Assembly (NCBI GenBank): GCA_030159075.1
Contig: BROG01000401.1
Coordinates: 248,001-312,000 of the forward strand
DNA: 64,000 nucleotides
From: Atrina japonica
Taxonomy: Eukaryota; Mollusca; Bivalvia; Pterioida; Pinnidae
Reading direction: 5' to 3'
The stretch's first letter is position 1; the number at the start of each line of letters is the position of its first letter. A model generated the notes under the pieces. It made no database searches, was not told the DNA's origin, and worked only from the letters and a program-made list of their open reading frames with translations. The position numbers and the translations under genes were made by a program. This document shows, in pieces, positions 42,158 to 57,500 of this stretch.

Positions 42158-42610
42158 TTAGTATTACAGTGGAAGACAAAGATAGAGGCAATACTAGTTA
42201 TTAGAAATACAGTGAGAGACAAAGATAGAGGCAATACCCGTGATTAGCAATACAGAGGAGGACAAAGATAAAAACAATAGAGTGGAGGACAAATATAGAG
42301 GCAATACTAGTGATTAGTATTACAGTGGAAGACAAAGATAGAGACAATATTGGTGATTAGTAATACAGTGAGAGACAAAGATAGAGTACCCGTGATACAG
42401 CAATGAGAGGAGGACAAATTAGAGGCATTACTGGTGACCAAAGATAGAGGTACTAGTGATTAGCAATACAGAGGAGAACAAAGATAAAATACAATAGCAG
42501 TGGAGGACAAAGATAAAGACAATACAGTGGAGGACAAAAATAGAGGCAATACTAGTGATTAGTATTACAGTGGAAGACAAAAGATAGAGACAGTATTGGT
42601 GATTAGTAAT
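42158..42610. repeat. Minisatellite, interleaved 35-45 bp units
   Basis: About 11 imperfect units of 'gtggaagacaaagatagagg' followed by 'caatactagtgattagtatta'. It lies about 60 bp past the SLC24 stop codon, so it may be in that gene's 3' untranslated region. Confidence 0.8.
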
Positions 42611-42671
42611 ACTACAGTCTACTTTCTATCTTTACCGTACTAAATTTTAGACTTTTGAGGCTTCATATTTA

Positions 42672-44177
42672 TTAATATTCACTGGGGCATTCAGGTGGAT
42701 GTACATAACCAAATACATTGAGTTCGTAGAGGGCGGTAAGTACTGTGCAAAGCACATAAACAAACATCAGCACAACACCATATTTCTTTGTAAGCTTCCA
42801 TCCATTGATATGTGTAGCAATAGGAATAAATATCACAGTCAGCATTAGCATCATGGTGGAGTACATAAGACCTGTAAAAAGAAAAAAATCACGAGCTCAG
42901 TCTAAGGTGAAGTGGACCCTTCATTACCAATTAGAAATACGGATAAGATGAATGGTATTGTTAGATGGACGGTCAGTTTTTTTTTAAATTTTGTTTTACG
43001 CCACATTTCACAATTTTTCAGTTACATGGTGGTGGCTAGATTGTAGAGGTGGAGGAGAGATTCCGATCACAGTGTACCCGGGAAAAGACCAAGGGCCTTC
43101 GGCGAGTAAACTGACAAACATTTTCGCAAAATCGGTTCAGGTTCCAGCGGGACTGAGACCTGCGCTCACCAGAAGCATGAGACGTCATGTTCCAAAGCGC
43201 GATGTTCCAATATCTCGGTCACGGAGGCCACTGGACTTTCAGGTGGATAGTAGAAGTTAAATTATACATGTACATGTATTTGATACAATAGGTACCCATT
43301 GCAATACCATTTTATGTATTGCATTTTAAGTCACCAGTAAACTATTTGAAATGATTTCGTACACTTTTACATGACTTGCATATTTGTTTGGGTTTTTTTT
43401 CTAACATACAGTCTAGACATACTTAGTAATTATTTGTATATAAATACTTCCTTTCTAATGTAATCGTAATCCAGACCTAAAATTATTTCCTACATACATT
43501 GACTGTATTAAGCGGCCCAAAACTACGGAAATGTTTGTGTTGTCTTTGAGTCGATCCCAGTCACAACCGTAAATCAGCAATTGAACTTGTCAGTAAAATT
43601 ACCCGGATAATTTTCATAATGAAACACTAATTTTGATTCAGAGCAAAACCAATTGATATTTTAAATGGATATTTTGTCATTTACCTAACTTCGTTTTAAG
43701 CAATTCTAGGTTAGTATCCATGAAGACAAGTAGCGTTTGTCACAAAACGAAATCTGGTCCCAGCATCATAAAACTTGAGCATTAATTTACTAAAGTCTGA
43801 AAATATTCTCAACTTGGCCTGCTCAGTCAATCAGATTTCAGGATAAGCCAAAGTTGAGTTAAATCTTTAGCCTCAAGTGACTCTTAAGATTTATGGTGTC
43901 AGGCCATTGTTACGTAACTCCTTGTCCAAATTGACAAAATCAGCAAGTCCTTAAATTAGTCCTGACTGTATCAAATACAAACCCCAATAAGTAAACTTTT
44001 ATGGTATACAATTTACACAGAAATCAATGACATTGTATATCTGACAGAAAATTTTGGAACAAATTGGTTAATTATATGTAGAAAAATATGCCCGTCAAAT
44101 GAAGATTTTTAGTACTATTTTGTGCACTTTCGTAACAGAATAAGCGTACACAAAAAGAACACACACACACACACACA

Positions 44178-44265
<88 letters not shown>

Positions 44266-44517
44266 TTCAAGTGTTTCCTTTGCATGTATTCATGTATTCA
44301 TCAATATTCATTTCATTTTCTCATAAAATATAAGTACCTTTTTAATGTCTTAAAGCGATATTGTAGCGTGTTTCCTTGTATCATGTCTCTCATTTGATTT
44401 ACTGTACGATCCATGTTTCGAACTAGCTATAAAGTTTTAATATGTGTTATCTTTCTAGCCATCTATCTCACAGATTTATAGTCTTATGTATTGACACATT
44501 CAAGAAAAATAATGCTT

Positions 44518-44614
<97 letters not shown>

Positions 44615-47600
44615 ATATATTCACCGATTCTGATAATACACTAATTATACAGAGACCGAGTCAGAATTCGGTAAATCTAAATTTAGGGAGACAAGTTCGA
44701 CTTCGGTGAATTTTAACATATTGAGACCGACTTCGGTTTCAAATAATTTGAATATACCAATTCCGAGTCTGCTGACATGAGATATACCGAACCTTACTTT
44801 ACTAAATTAAGAGTCTGACCTCGGTAGCAAAATATTGCATATACCAAGTAATCTAACTAAGGAGATCTAGATCATTTTATTGTAGGTTCTCCCTATAAAT
44901 TTTCTCTTGTTAGGTAACTTACATAGATAACATGGACGACATATTTTGCACTACTTACCTTGACTATAAACCCTAACTGGCTCGTCAGGTTCAATAAATA
45001 TTGTCTGAAGAAGCCATGGAATGCCCAGACAAATAAGTATATTGAAAACATTACTGCCAATGGCATTGGACACGGCCATATCTCCATAACCTGTAAAATA
45101 TTGTAAAAGAAATGGAGGTATTAATGTCTGTCATGTCAATAGAAAATATTGTAAAATCAGAAAAAAATCGTTGTGGTTTTTATTTCATTTATTTCGTTGT
45201 TTTCAGTTATCAAGGAAATTTAAACCATGACGAAATTTAGATAAATTACGCCTAGTAATAGTTTTATGTTCTTTTTCAAATATGATTTTTTATTTCAATG
45301 GAATTTAATGTCAACGAATCTGTTTTATTTTTTAAACAACGAAAATGTAAGCCCACAATTTTTTTCTGATTCTTCAGTAGTACAACGTTTAGATCTGCTA
45401 TACTGACATTGGGTATATTCAAAGGAATTTTAACAAAAAAAGTTAATACAAATACCAGTTAAATTCAAATTTAAAAGCAGACTGTGACGAAATTTAAGTA
45501 GAGTAGAACCTCGCCTATAGACCACCTCGCGTAGGAGACCACCTCACATTTCAGACCATTAATTTCCAGTCTCTTGATTAATTTTAAATAATTCCAGAAC
45601 CTCACTTCAGAGACCACCTCACTAATCAGACTACTTTATGTCAGTCAACCAGATGGTCTTAATTGTGAGGTTCCACTGTAACTGTAACAGACCTCGTGTT
45701 TTAAATCGTAAATAATAAAATTGCAAGAACAGAATTTGAATATCATAAACATAACACCAAGATTATAGTTTTGTAAATACGTCAAATCTAATGCTCAATA
45801 CGATTGTTTCTCCTAATATCCCACAGTCATCCGCATATGGAGTTTATATTTCACAAATGATCCGATATGCCAGTGCGTGTTCAACATATGAACATTTCAA
45901 ATACAGATGTAAACTACTCACTGACAAATTATTGACACAGGTATATCGAAAACCGCGTTTGATGTCAACGTTCCGCAAATCTTACGGTCGGTATAATAGT
46001 CTAGTTTGCGATTACTCTGTTACACTGGGTAAAATGCAGAGTAGCCTTTTCGTTGGCGGTTGCTGAGACGTCTGTACCAATTGTGACGAGGATTCATTCC
46101 TCACGCATTTCCTTTGAACTTGACTTTGGACTCACGGCATATGTGACCGGTCGACAGGGGATGCTTACTCCTCCATGGCACCTGATCCCACCTGATTTGT
46201 ATGTGTCCTGGACATCCTAAAGATTTATACTTTGGTATCTGAGATGTTTTATATTTCTGCCAATACGAGTCCATCAAGTGATCTAGATTTTGAAATGAAT
46301 ATATAATTCCGAAAAAGAAAGTGGTATCACGCAAGTCCAAACAATAAATCTGAAAAAAACTTTTTTCGTGTAATCATGTGACTTCAAGTAGCAAATCTGG
46401 CAAGGTCACTCCCGATTTCTTAATATTTACATTGACGAGATTCAGTGATATCTTGTTTCAGCTCATGTGCCAGGAATAATGTTAAGATAAATGTTCAGTC
46501 TTGTAAAGATGACGGATGTCATTACCTTCCGGTAGACTGAATTTCAAATCTGGGACCTGTCACTGCATGACATCCATATTCCAGGTCGTATTTACGTTAA
46601 ACTACGTAACCGGAAGTGATGGTTCCCTACTGTTTTCTTCGAAACTACATACTACTATAACAAACCGTAATGGAACTGAACAACCCGGAAAAAAATCTAT
46701 TGTTTTGCCCAATCCGTCTAAGAATACCCACTGTAAAATATTACTATCTTTGCATTTAATAAAATTTAAAATTTAATGTACATTTTCAGCTTTACACCAA
46801 TACAAATTTTAAAATGTCAATTCTTTTCAAATTTAACATATCAACAGAGCATGTAGAGTGTGCTTATGTCATAAATTAAATCTTAATTACAATAATATAT
46901 CATTGAAATAAGTATTAATTTCAAAATCAATTTATCATCATCTTCAAACTTCAATTTACCAATCAAGACTAACATGTCACATGCAGTTAGGTTACTGTTT
47001 CAGCACTTGTAAATCAAGATCGTTCATTAGAAACATAGTTTTCATTTGATCACATAATCACACTTGAACATAGGCTAAGGAGTCGATATAAACGTAGAAA
47101 TAGAGTAACGTTCAACGTACCTTCTCTAACAACTATGAGGCTAGATATAACGTCAGGTAAACTAACACCAAACGCCACAAATGTCAGTGCCATAATTGTA
47201 TTAGGAACATTCAAAGTAAAACCTGTAAAAAAAATATCATCCACATAATTGTCATTTAATTTGTAGTAAGTATACTCTACATAGGGGAAAATAACTCGCG
47301 GTATTGATTAATCTGTGAATCAGTGAATAAATATTTAAATGAGAAAATATATTATACGTTATATATTATGGACTATCTTTATAGGACTTGATCTTATATT
47401 AAGCTACTACCATTGCGCGAATGAAAAAAACCTCGATTGTTTCGGGATTGGGAAAAACGTGAAAATTACGACTCGTGAAATTAAACGTCATTACAGTATT
47501 TAAAACATAGTCAGGGATTATCATTAACCTATTCACCCCAAAGACACATTTGGACTGATCTAAGACATGGTTTACAGAAGAGTCCATTGTTTTTCAGGGG

Positions 47601-50600
47601 TTGATGAGTTCATTACCAAGTTAACATTTTCCTTGCGATCTGTATTAATTCGTATAAAATTATTTAAACTGAGATATTTTTTTTTAAATCCTTACAATAG
47701 AAATGTCTTAGGGGCATATGATCTGTTTGCAGAAATAAAATCTGTGATTTTCATAAAATTGAATAAAAAATGGATGTAAAGCACGAGTTTGTTAAAAAAA
47801 ACAAATAAATACAAGATATACAAGATTTCAAGTTTTCAATACCATCAAGACCCCACTCAACGTCAATGTTAGCATGATTTAGAAGTTATTTGTAAAGAAT
47901 GTGAAACTTCATAAATTTATAAATATATTTAAAAAAACAAAACATCGCACAAGTGGATGTAATGAATGTCATCAATACCTCACACAACATCAAAAATAGC
48001 ATGACGTAAACTTATACACCTAAAAGTCATGAAAATTCAAAAATTGACTTCATAATAAACGAGACCCTTTAAAAATGAAATGATATTGATTGGCATAAAA
48101 CACTTTATAGCTTATATCAGAATATTAAAGAAAAATGAATAAGTGAATGTATAATTTTATCTGTATTGCCTTTTGAAAAATCAATGTCAAGTCCGTGACG
48201 AACATTTATGAAAGCAGTTACAAATTATGCGGCCTAATAATGGATTATGCTGTCTAGTTTGTAGTTAAAATGCCATACAGTTCAACGAAGAAAGACATAT
48301 TACCATAATAAATCGTATTTTGACAGGTTAAATTCTTCGATAAAATAACAGAAAAATGGATTTTTTTACAACTCATGATAACTATGGAACGCCTGGTCAA
48401 ACATAGATATTTTACTTGGACACACGGTCATTTAGATACACGGTAGGTCCTGGAGTAGGTCCTGAAATATTGATTTTGAAATGTTTATATACGTAAGAGT
48501 AAACTTATATGGTGACGTTACCAGCAAAAGATGAAATGTTGCAATGTTTGACTTGCGCAATGGTATTATACCGATCCATCAAAGGTTCTTTAACGTGAAA
48601 TGCAACACAAATCCTTGGTTTTAAGTATGTTTTTTTCATTATCTTTGTCAATCGTTTGACGAAGGAACAATCACTACTTTTATATTTAAAAGTACTTTAA
48701 TTCCTGGTGAGATACCGGGGTGTCGAACCCGGTATATTTCGCGTGCTACCGACTCTGTCACCGTTAAAGGTTATGATAGTTGGTTGATACTTTATTAAAT
48801 TAAACCCAATGAATGATCCAATATGCCAGGGCGTGTTCAACATATAAACATTTCATATTCAGAGGTAAACTACTCACTGGCAAATTATTGACACAGGGAT
48901 ATCGAAAACCGCGATTGGTGTCAATAGTCTTGTTTGCGATTACTTGAGTTACCTGTTCGATGGCGGTTGTTAAGACGTCTGTACCAATTATGACGAGGAT
49001 TCGTTCATCGCGTATTTCATTTCAATTTGACTGTTGACTCATGGCGGGTGTGACCGGTCAACAGGGGATGCTTACTCCTCCATGCACCTGATCCCACCTC
49101 TTGATTTAAAGAGGTCCGTGTTTGTCCATTTTTACGAGATTTGTGTTTATACTTTGGTATCTGAGATTTTTTTTATTGACTATAACATTGTGGGTCCTTT
49201 AAACGGGTCACTTTAAAGCGATACAAGCTGTCACAATGATTATTTTTGTCCCCTGACATATAGTCGAGAATATAATAAAATATGTGTTCAAATACATTAT
49301 CAAACACGTGAAATGTTGTAAAAGATCTTCTTTTCGAAGTTATTTGTTTTATTAGAATTTAAGTTTTCCAGCTGTATTTCCGTATGCAATGACCTTTCAA
49401 ATAAACTCTTTCGCCATATCAAATGTACTTCGTAATTCGGTCAGGGGATCTCGGTCCTTTACGCGCTCGGACTATGTTAAAGTCGGACAATTTTATGTGT
49501 TTTATATTTACTTTTAAAAAACAGGACGTGATTTTTATTGGAAAGTGCTTGTATTATGTAAATTATATGCCTTTTAACGCTATTTTAAATACCTGAGGAA
49601 AATCGGATGAATAAATGAATAAATATATCAGGCCACTAATAGAAATTTTCCCGATCTTTAATGTTACCCTGAATGCTGACATTGACAAAATCAAAACAAT
49701 ATAATTGTGAAAAGTATGCGTAGCTCATGTTTAAAAATCGTGCCGCCATGCCCGATGGAGGTGGGCAGTTCATGATCATATGTGTCAAGAATGGTAAAGC
49801 CGAGAATGCATTGGGACGAGTTAAAAATGGGTCGAGATCACCCGATATACCCGGCACGTGGACAATTTCAGAAACAAATGTTTTGAAACGACGAAAAATA
49901 CCAACTTTGCCTGATTTAAATATGAAATGATGATGTACTAAAATAAACGCAAAAGGTAATAAGAATAGAATCTATATTAACTGCAAATAGCACGTGTTTA
50001 TTGGACACTCGTTAATCTTCGTAGAAATTTACCGAAAGTTAATTTGCAATGTTCAAAGTAATGGCGTACAAACAATAACTGATATTACGGGTTACGTTTG
50101 GCAAGATTGTTGCAATTTTACACATGCATTTGTTATTCTAAACACCAGATGGTCTCTTTGGAATATATATATGAGATAAAATATTACATAAAATGGGTAT
50201 GTCAAATTTTTCACCTACGACAGCTCATATCACTTTAAGAAAAACGCGTGACTGTTGATATTAGCATTTGTAATAAAAAGGTATCAGACGTGTTTGGTTA
50301 TGATATTCTAATATAACATATTACCTATAACATTTATCATCCACACCAATAGATATGAATACAAAGTCATCCAGACTAAACACATAATAAAAGTAAGAAC
50401 GAAACATTTCCTCCAACGCTTCCGGCGGCAGTCTGGCACAGACATAACCAAAAGAATCTTCAATGGCAAAGCCAAAATCCACAACAGTTTTCTCCACCAG
50501 CTTTCCGGTATGGCAAATATAGGTTCGTCATCATTAGAAGCTGTGGATAAAAAGAATTTATAGAAATCGACAATACATGTATGTCTAAATTGAAAAGCTT

Positions 50601-53600
50601 AGATAAAATATCTTTAATTGTCGAATTTTTATTTCATTAATGAAAGCATAAATTGGTCACTTTGTTAATTTTTGCAAGTTCTCGTGGTATGTCCCTGGGC
50701 TTGACAATTTCAAAGGTTTCGTTAAAGTTACATTCATGTGATAATGTTGATAAAACATGGATGTAAATACCTATGGAAACAGTTGGGATATTATATCACA
50801 TTATGACAAACTGTTCCTTTTGTATCAAGCAACTGAAAGGCGTGTATGTCAAGTCATGATACAAATGATATCACAATATCCACAATCATGCATCTCTAAA
50901 CCGGTAAAACTGGTAGCTTTTAAATCACTGGTAATTCCACAATGACAAAGACGAAACGGGCGACGGGAATTCTATTTTTACAGATCGTGCTTTAGCTGCA
51001 TGACTCAACCACAACGATATTCTGTCTTTTCGTTAGTCAGAGTTATCTCCCATGTCAGCAGGTATCGATTGTGACGTCATATTGTTACGTGAGGAAACAA
51101 CGTCATTTTCACACAAACATATGACATCACAATTGATAACTTTTCTCATTTTACGCACAAACAAATGACTTCACAATCGATAACTGCTACGAGGTGTGGT
51201 AACTCAGGATAATTTAAAAAAAAAAAAAATATATATTCCTCGACAAAATAAAAAAGTTATTAGGTTTATTACTGACCGTCCACAGAAATATGGCGGCTTG
51301 ATGTAGTGCATTGAAGGTTCGGCTTGGTCAGTAACAAAACTAATAACATATTGAATATATAATCCCGATTACAGTAAATGTTTCTGCTTCTTTATTACAA
51401 TTGCGACACCTGTAGCGAAAAGGAATAGATGTTTTCATTTGAACCCTCAATAAGAGAACATGCTATTTTGTGGAACAAGTGAATTTTAGGTTAAAATGTT
51501 ATTAGCAATATATAGCATAACACAATACAATCAAAATATAACCGAAAAATACATTTAAAACGACGCAAATCTAAATGTTGTTTACGTACCGACTATTTTC
51601 GTACAATAACGTGACTACTTCGCAACACTGTCGAACATAGATAAATAACATATTATAGCCATGATCGTTTCCGTTTCCGTGGTATATATATTAGTAATTA
51701 GTCTCGAAATGACACTAACATCGAAACGTCCCATACCTGTCAATGAAGCAACAGTCGGGTGTCGAGAGTTTTTTTTCAACAGCAAACGTTATTTACAAAA
51801 CCTATTGCAGATTTAATCAGCAAATAAATTATATTATATAGAAACATGATTTTGTTAACTTATTTATATAGAGAGAGTATAATGTTGCCGCCGCCTTATT
51901 TCATGTATTTGTTGTAATGGAATATACAGACTTGTGGTCAAAATGTCAAAAATAACACCTGAAATCTCCGAAACTAGATCCCCATAGATATAAGGTATAT
52001 ACTCCAACGTATATAGTGTTTACTTCTAGAAGTGTGGTGAACGTTTCCTTATTCTCCAAGTTGCTATAATATGCTACTAAAACGGCACATTCAGCCTTGT
52101 TAGACATCACTCTCCGATGAAATGAAATATTTCTCCTCACTCCATTCAATACAAAGAGAAAACAATAAATTAATAATCACCAGTCTTCTTTTTAATACGA
52201 AGTTCATCGAAAAACTCATCATCAGAGTCATAATCGGAATCGGGAGATGAAGTCGCTAGGGTATCCCACTCATCTACAACATAAAAAGAAAATCTGATTT
52301 ACAGATTTATCATAGCTTTGATATTTTAGGAAAGTGAAAATCATATGGTATTCTTTTGGTAAATGTTCTGTAGTCTGGCCGCAATTAGATTTTTTATTAG
52401 GTAAGAGGATGAATTGGTGGCACAAGGACAGGAAGTATAGCGTTTCAGGTTTCAATGATTGATATAGTTAAGAAATAAATATGACACCATAATTAAAAAG
52501 TATACAGGCTGTCATTTTGATAAAGAAAGATATCCCGCGATATGACCAACGCTTTTTACATGTCATGCATATATTGCCTAGAATGAATGAAATACCCCGG
52601 CGACTGATATTCCTTCCATCCATGTAAGAATAAAAATGTTTACTTGCCCATTATTTCCATTCGATATCTTTTCACAAATGCGACATTATATGACATTTTT
52701 CAACCTTGGATTTTTAAAAACATTTTATTTGTATAAAACATTTATTTAGATAGCTTGTATGCCTTTAAAACAATAAAAGTAAAGACTGATCAAATCTTCA
52801 AACCTGCGTCTTTTTTTTCGTTTGCTTTTAATTCAGCATCTTTAAACGAACTCTTGGATGATGGATTTTTTACTTTTTCATATAATACAATCGTTTCCGT
52901 ATCAGGATCGCTATCAATGTATCTACAACACCGGAACTTTGGGTTGATCCATGATTCCATCTTAGAGTTGAAACACATAACAACGATATACAGTAGATAC
53001 AACAAAAGTAAACCAGTCGCTTCATACCTGAAAGTAAATTCCGGATGCAGATTCTGAAATAAGTAACTACATGTACACCTATTTGTCAGGTGTAGTGGTA
53101 ATAAGATCACCTGTCTGACATAAAATGGTCTGATTAGTGAAGTGGTCTTTAAAGTCAGGTTCTGTACTTATAAGCCCATTTATCAAGAGACTTAAGACTT
53201 GTGGACTGAAATGCGAGGTGGTCTCCTAAGCGAGGAGGTCTTTAGGTGAGTTTCCACCGTACTTTAACTGCCTCGGTGATTATTCTATAATTGGCGCAGT
53301 ATACACATAATGTAGACCAACTCTAAGAGCAATCGAACATTATTTCCTACATAACTAGTAGCAAAGCTATATGTCTGTAAACGGCGGTAAAATATGCCTA
53401 AGACGATTTTTCTGTCAGTAAGACTTCATCAACTGAACTCGAATTTAAAATATAGAATTCGAAATTAGAAAGAGGTACCATACAATGCCAAGTACTAAAC
53501 CTAAATATATATATCCGAATCCGTATAATTATAAACACTGTAAAAAAGCATGACTGTCTTAGCTATCCAGGAACATAGAATTTAAATATGTTCTTATCCA

Positions 53601-56600
53601 TAAGAAATATCACTTTATCATAAAACCAAATTGTATCGAAATACCAGTTAAATAATATCAAGATATTGTTTTGTTTAAACCATATTTTACACTAGAGCTC
53701 TAATAATATATATATATAATATATATACTTCGAAATACCATCACCAGTGTTAATTTGCAATTTATCACGAATATAAATAAAATTACTAAAATCTCACCAA
53801 AATACTTTTTCGTCAATTATGACATAAGCTAAGGCTATCACACTTAGGGCATAAAATGTCGAATCACGGAATAGTGGCCACCAATGGAGATATACCACCT
53901 AGACAATTGAAAAATACATTTGTAATACTAAATATAAGAAAACCTTATCATAGTGAGAGGTGGGCCTTACAAGCAAAGGCATAAATACAAAATTTTATAC
54001 ATTGTAACTATCAAATATCTTCTAGAGGAGTGCCAACGTTTGGGCGACTTTCGTGCCCGAGTGGTTAGAGCAACGCTTTTTTAACCTTGAAGTATCTCAC
54101 TTCTGATCATTGCAACTTTGAAAAAGTTTGCCCATTAACTTGCGTAAACCAAGTGGTCTCTTCCTGGGTCCACTGTAGCCGGGTTCTTTCCTCCACTTAT
54201 AAAAATTGACCGCCACCATATAGCTGAAAAATCCTGAGTGTGGCGTAAAAGAAATTAAAAAAGCAAACGTTTCATGTGGTTTACACATTTAACTTAATAC
54301 AGTTATATATGTGAAAGATTCCCTTGTGAAGTCAATCATACAATTTAGACCATTATGTCATGTTTTGACATTGTACATAGATAAATGTTTTGTTTGAGTT
54401 TTTATAATGATACATCCGACAACAGCTTGAACAACATATGACACAACATCCGCTTTGATATACTAAGAAATATTCAAGGTGAAATGGCAATGAAAAGTAG
54501 ATCAATGGCAAACCTCGATTGTCGATATCAATATAAGTTTATTGTCAATCATAATACCTGGTATTATGTCAGTCTTCGAAACAATGGTGAGATAAAACAC
54601 AAACAGTTTTCCGCAAGTCCCAAATATGACTCATACGATACACACGCACGCGATCATATATAGATCATTTTCGCATGGCTTCCAGTGAACATGTACATCA
54701 AACATATATCTTGGATTTGATTTATTTACATCATAAACACAATATTATTTATCAATATTTGCAATAAAGTTTAATTGATAAACATAAAATATAAGATGCA
54801 TAATGTACATATGCTTTTTTGAAACGAATTATTTAATTCAATACGCAAATTTATGGTTCGGATAGGTCTGTCACTCGAACTCAGATTTTGATTGGTTAAT
54901 TATGTCTTGATGTTTACCTGCCAACGCATTATACTAGGTAAAGTAATGAACTGATATTTCTATGATACCAATAGGTCAACTAGGGCATATTTTCGTCTTT
55001 TGTTTCTAGTTTTAACATGGTTTTGAAAGTAGTTTTGTTAGGATTGAAGTTATGACAGGTTTGCATTCTCAAAATGACTGATATATTAGTACTTGCTTTG
55101 TACTCTTATGTAAGCCGGGTTTAGTGTATACCGTATAAGCAGAAATTTTGGCGAGGATTCAATTTTGGCATTATTAGCGAGGTTGTTGAGATCGCAAAAA
55201 TTGAGTATCGCTAACAATTCATTCCTAATCGTAAGTAAGAGTTATCTTTTTAAATTACAAAATCGGTAAAATTAATTCTCGATAAAATTATACAGCATAT
55301 TTTAGGACAAAACTCTAAATTTGCGTCTAGCTAAAATTTCCACTTATACGGTATTTTGTCAGGTTTTACAGTATCTGAAACATTATCTAATTTTTGTTAT
55401 AGCATAGTATCAAGACTTTATTACCAGTAAAACAAAGAATGTTTTCAACTGTCTCCTACTTACTTCATCTTTTCATGTCTTGCAATTTGACTGCATATGC
55501 ACCGCTATAACCGCCCCTGGGGGTATATGATCGGTTTGGTGCAATATATGAAATGTTTACCAAACTTTTTACAACCCAGGACCAGTTTTTACTGAGATGA
55601 CAAATTTACCCTTAAATTTAATGAGATGAAAACACTGACGTGACAAAGTCACTGAACACTATTAGTCAATAATTAGTTAGGATATAGATAATTGATCAAA
55701 TATTTCATACATGTTTAATGATACCAGATGTGTGCATTTATTATCTACAGCCTTATTTATGACGTTTTGTTACGACATCCGAATGGGTACGGTAAATAAC
55801 ACATAAAATCATTATTTTCTGAATTACAGCCACTTGCCAAAAGTTTATAGACATCGTTTTTTTTTACTATATATTTCAAATAAAACCATATTTTTTCAAA
55901 AAATATCGTGAAGCCATTTCTTATCGCATTTCACAGATTTCATTAAATCAATAAATAATATCATTTAACAAAGAATTGGATTCGATTTAATTATATATTT
56001 TTATTTTTATTTTCCGAATTAGAAATTTAAAAATTCATTTAATTTCTTGTGATGAAAATTCCTTCTTTGTGTAAGTAAAATTGTGATATTTAATAGACCA
56101 TTTTCGAGTTGTCTCATTCCATTCAGTTTCGTCACAATAGTTTTTACTCATATTACATGACGTCATATGAAAGTTGGGCAAGGTCGATTCAGGTTATATA
56201 ATGCATGTATTTTCATTGACGATATTCGCTGATATCCTATTTCAATCCATCCGCGAAGAATTACTTTTAGTTAAATTATCTCTCTTGTAATCTAATTATC
56301 AAATCAGGCACCTATTTCTTCATGATATTTATATCCCTGGTCATAGAGGCGATAAACTGCTTATCTGGAATATAATGATGCCCTACTTTTCTCTTTGAAA
56401 CCGCATTCTATTATGACGAATCGTGACGTAACAAGACAACTCGAAAATGATCTATTTTTACTTTTTGTTTTGAATTGTCAACGTTTTCAAATTACAAATA
56501 AGAAAATTACATTCAAATAATCAATGAAACTTGGAAGCATTTTCTGTTTAAGAATGAAAATTTAATTCAAATGCTATAAGAAATGTCTTCACAATATTTT

Positions 56601-57452
56601 TTTTTTAAAAAATGTGATATAGTAAAAAATTATCATGTCTATAAACTTTTGGCAAGTGGCTGTAATTATCGAGAGCGCTATTTACCGTATGTAATCAAAT
56701 TCGAGTGTGAGAACTTATTTCTCACAGAACGGAAGGTATTTAAAACAATCATTGAACTGTAAGAACACACTAGAATTGTTCATTGCCCGTAGTAATATAC
56801 TTGGTTCTCATGCACAAGCTCATATTTTTTCCGTTTGTTTGTATAAAATTATTAACAATACCAAAGTTATAGTTTTAGAAAAGTGGTCTAAACAAATGTT
56901 CAGGACGACGGTTTCTGTCAGTGAGACTTCATCAGTTTAATTGGAATTTAATATTAGTGTATACATTCGAAAGAAAAACTAGTATCATATAAGCATTTGA
57001 TGAAAAGTGATGTTAAATAATGTGTTTAATATTTGTCTAAAGATCTTCTTTATGACAGAAAAATTGAATTGAAATAATTTACAATTGCACGTTTAAGCGT
57101 ACATGATGTTCAAGATAATTTATTTTGATTTGTGGTGAGTAAGGATGTTAGATTGGCATATAATCTAATGCTATGTCCGTCTTGTAGCTAACGAATGCCG
57201 ATAACGCTTCTTAAACCACTGACGCATTTTGACTGGTTATTTTACATCAACGACAGAAGAACGTATATATTGTGATCATAAACGCATTTATTTTATTATT
57301 CTAAATAAAAACTGTGATTTCTTACCATTCCAGCACCCAGAGCACACGCACCGATAACAAACATAACGTTATAGACGGCTGATCCGACGATTGTTCCTAA
57401 ACCAATGTCGTCCTGAAAGTACCAACAAAACTCTTCAGTTTAATGTTAGTTT

Positions 57453-57500
<48 letters not shown>

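Noticed and set aside
48700..48775. tRNA gene on the minus strand
   Set aside because: The B-box is good, but the acceptor stem and anticodon arm do not form; more likely a SINE head.
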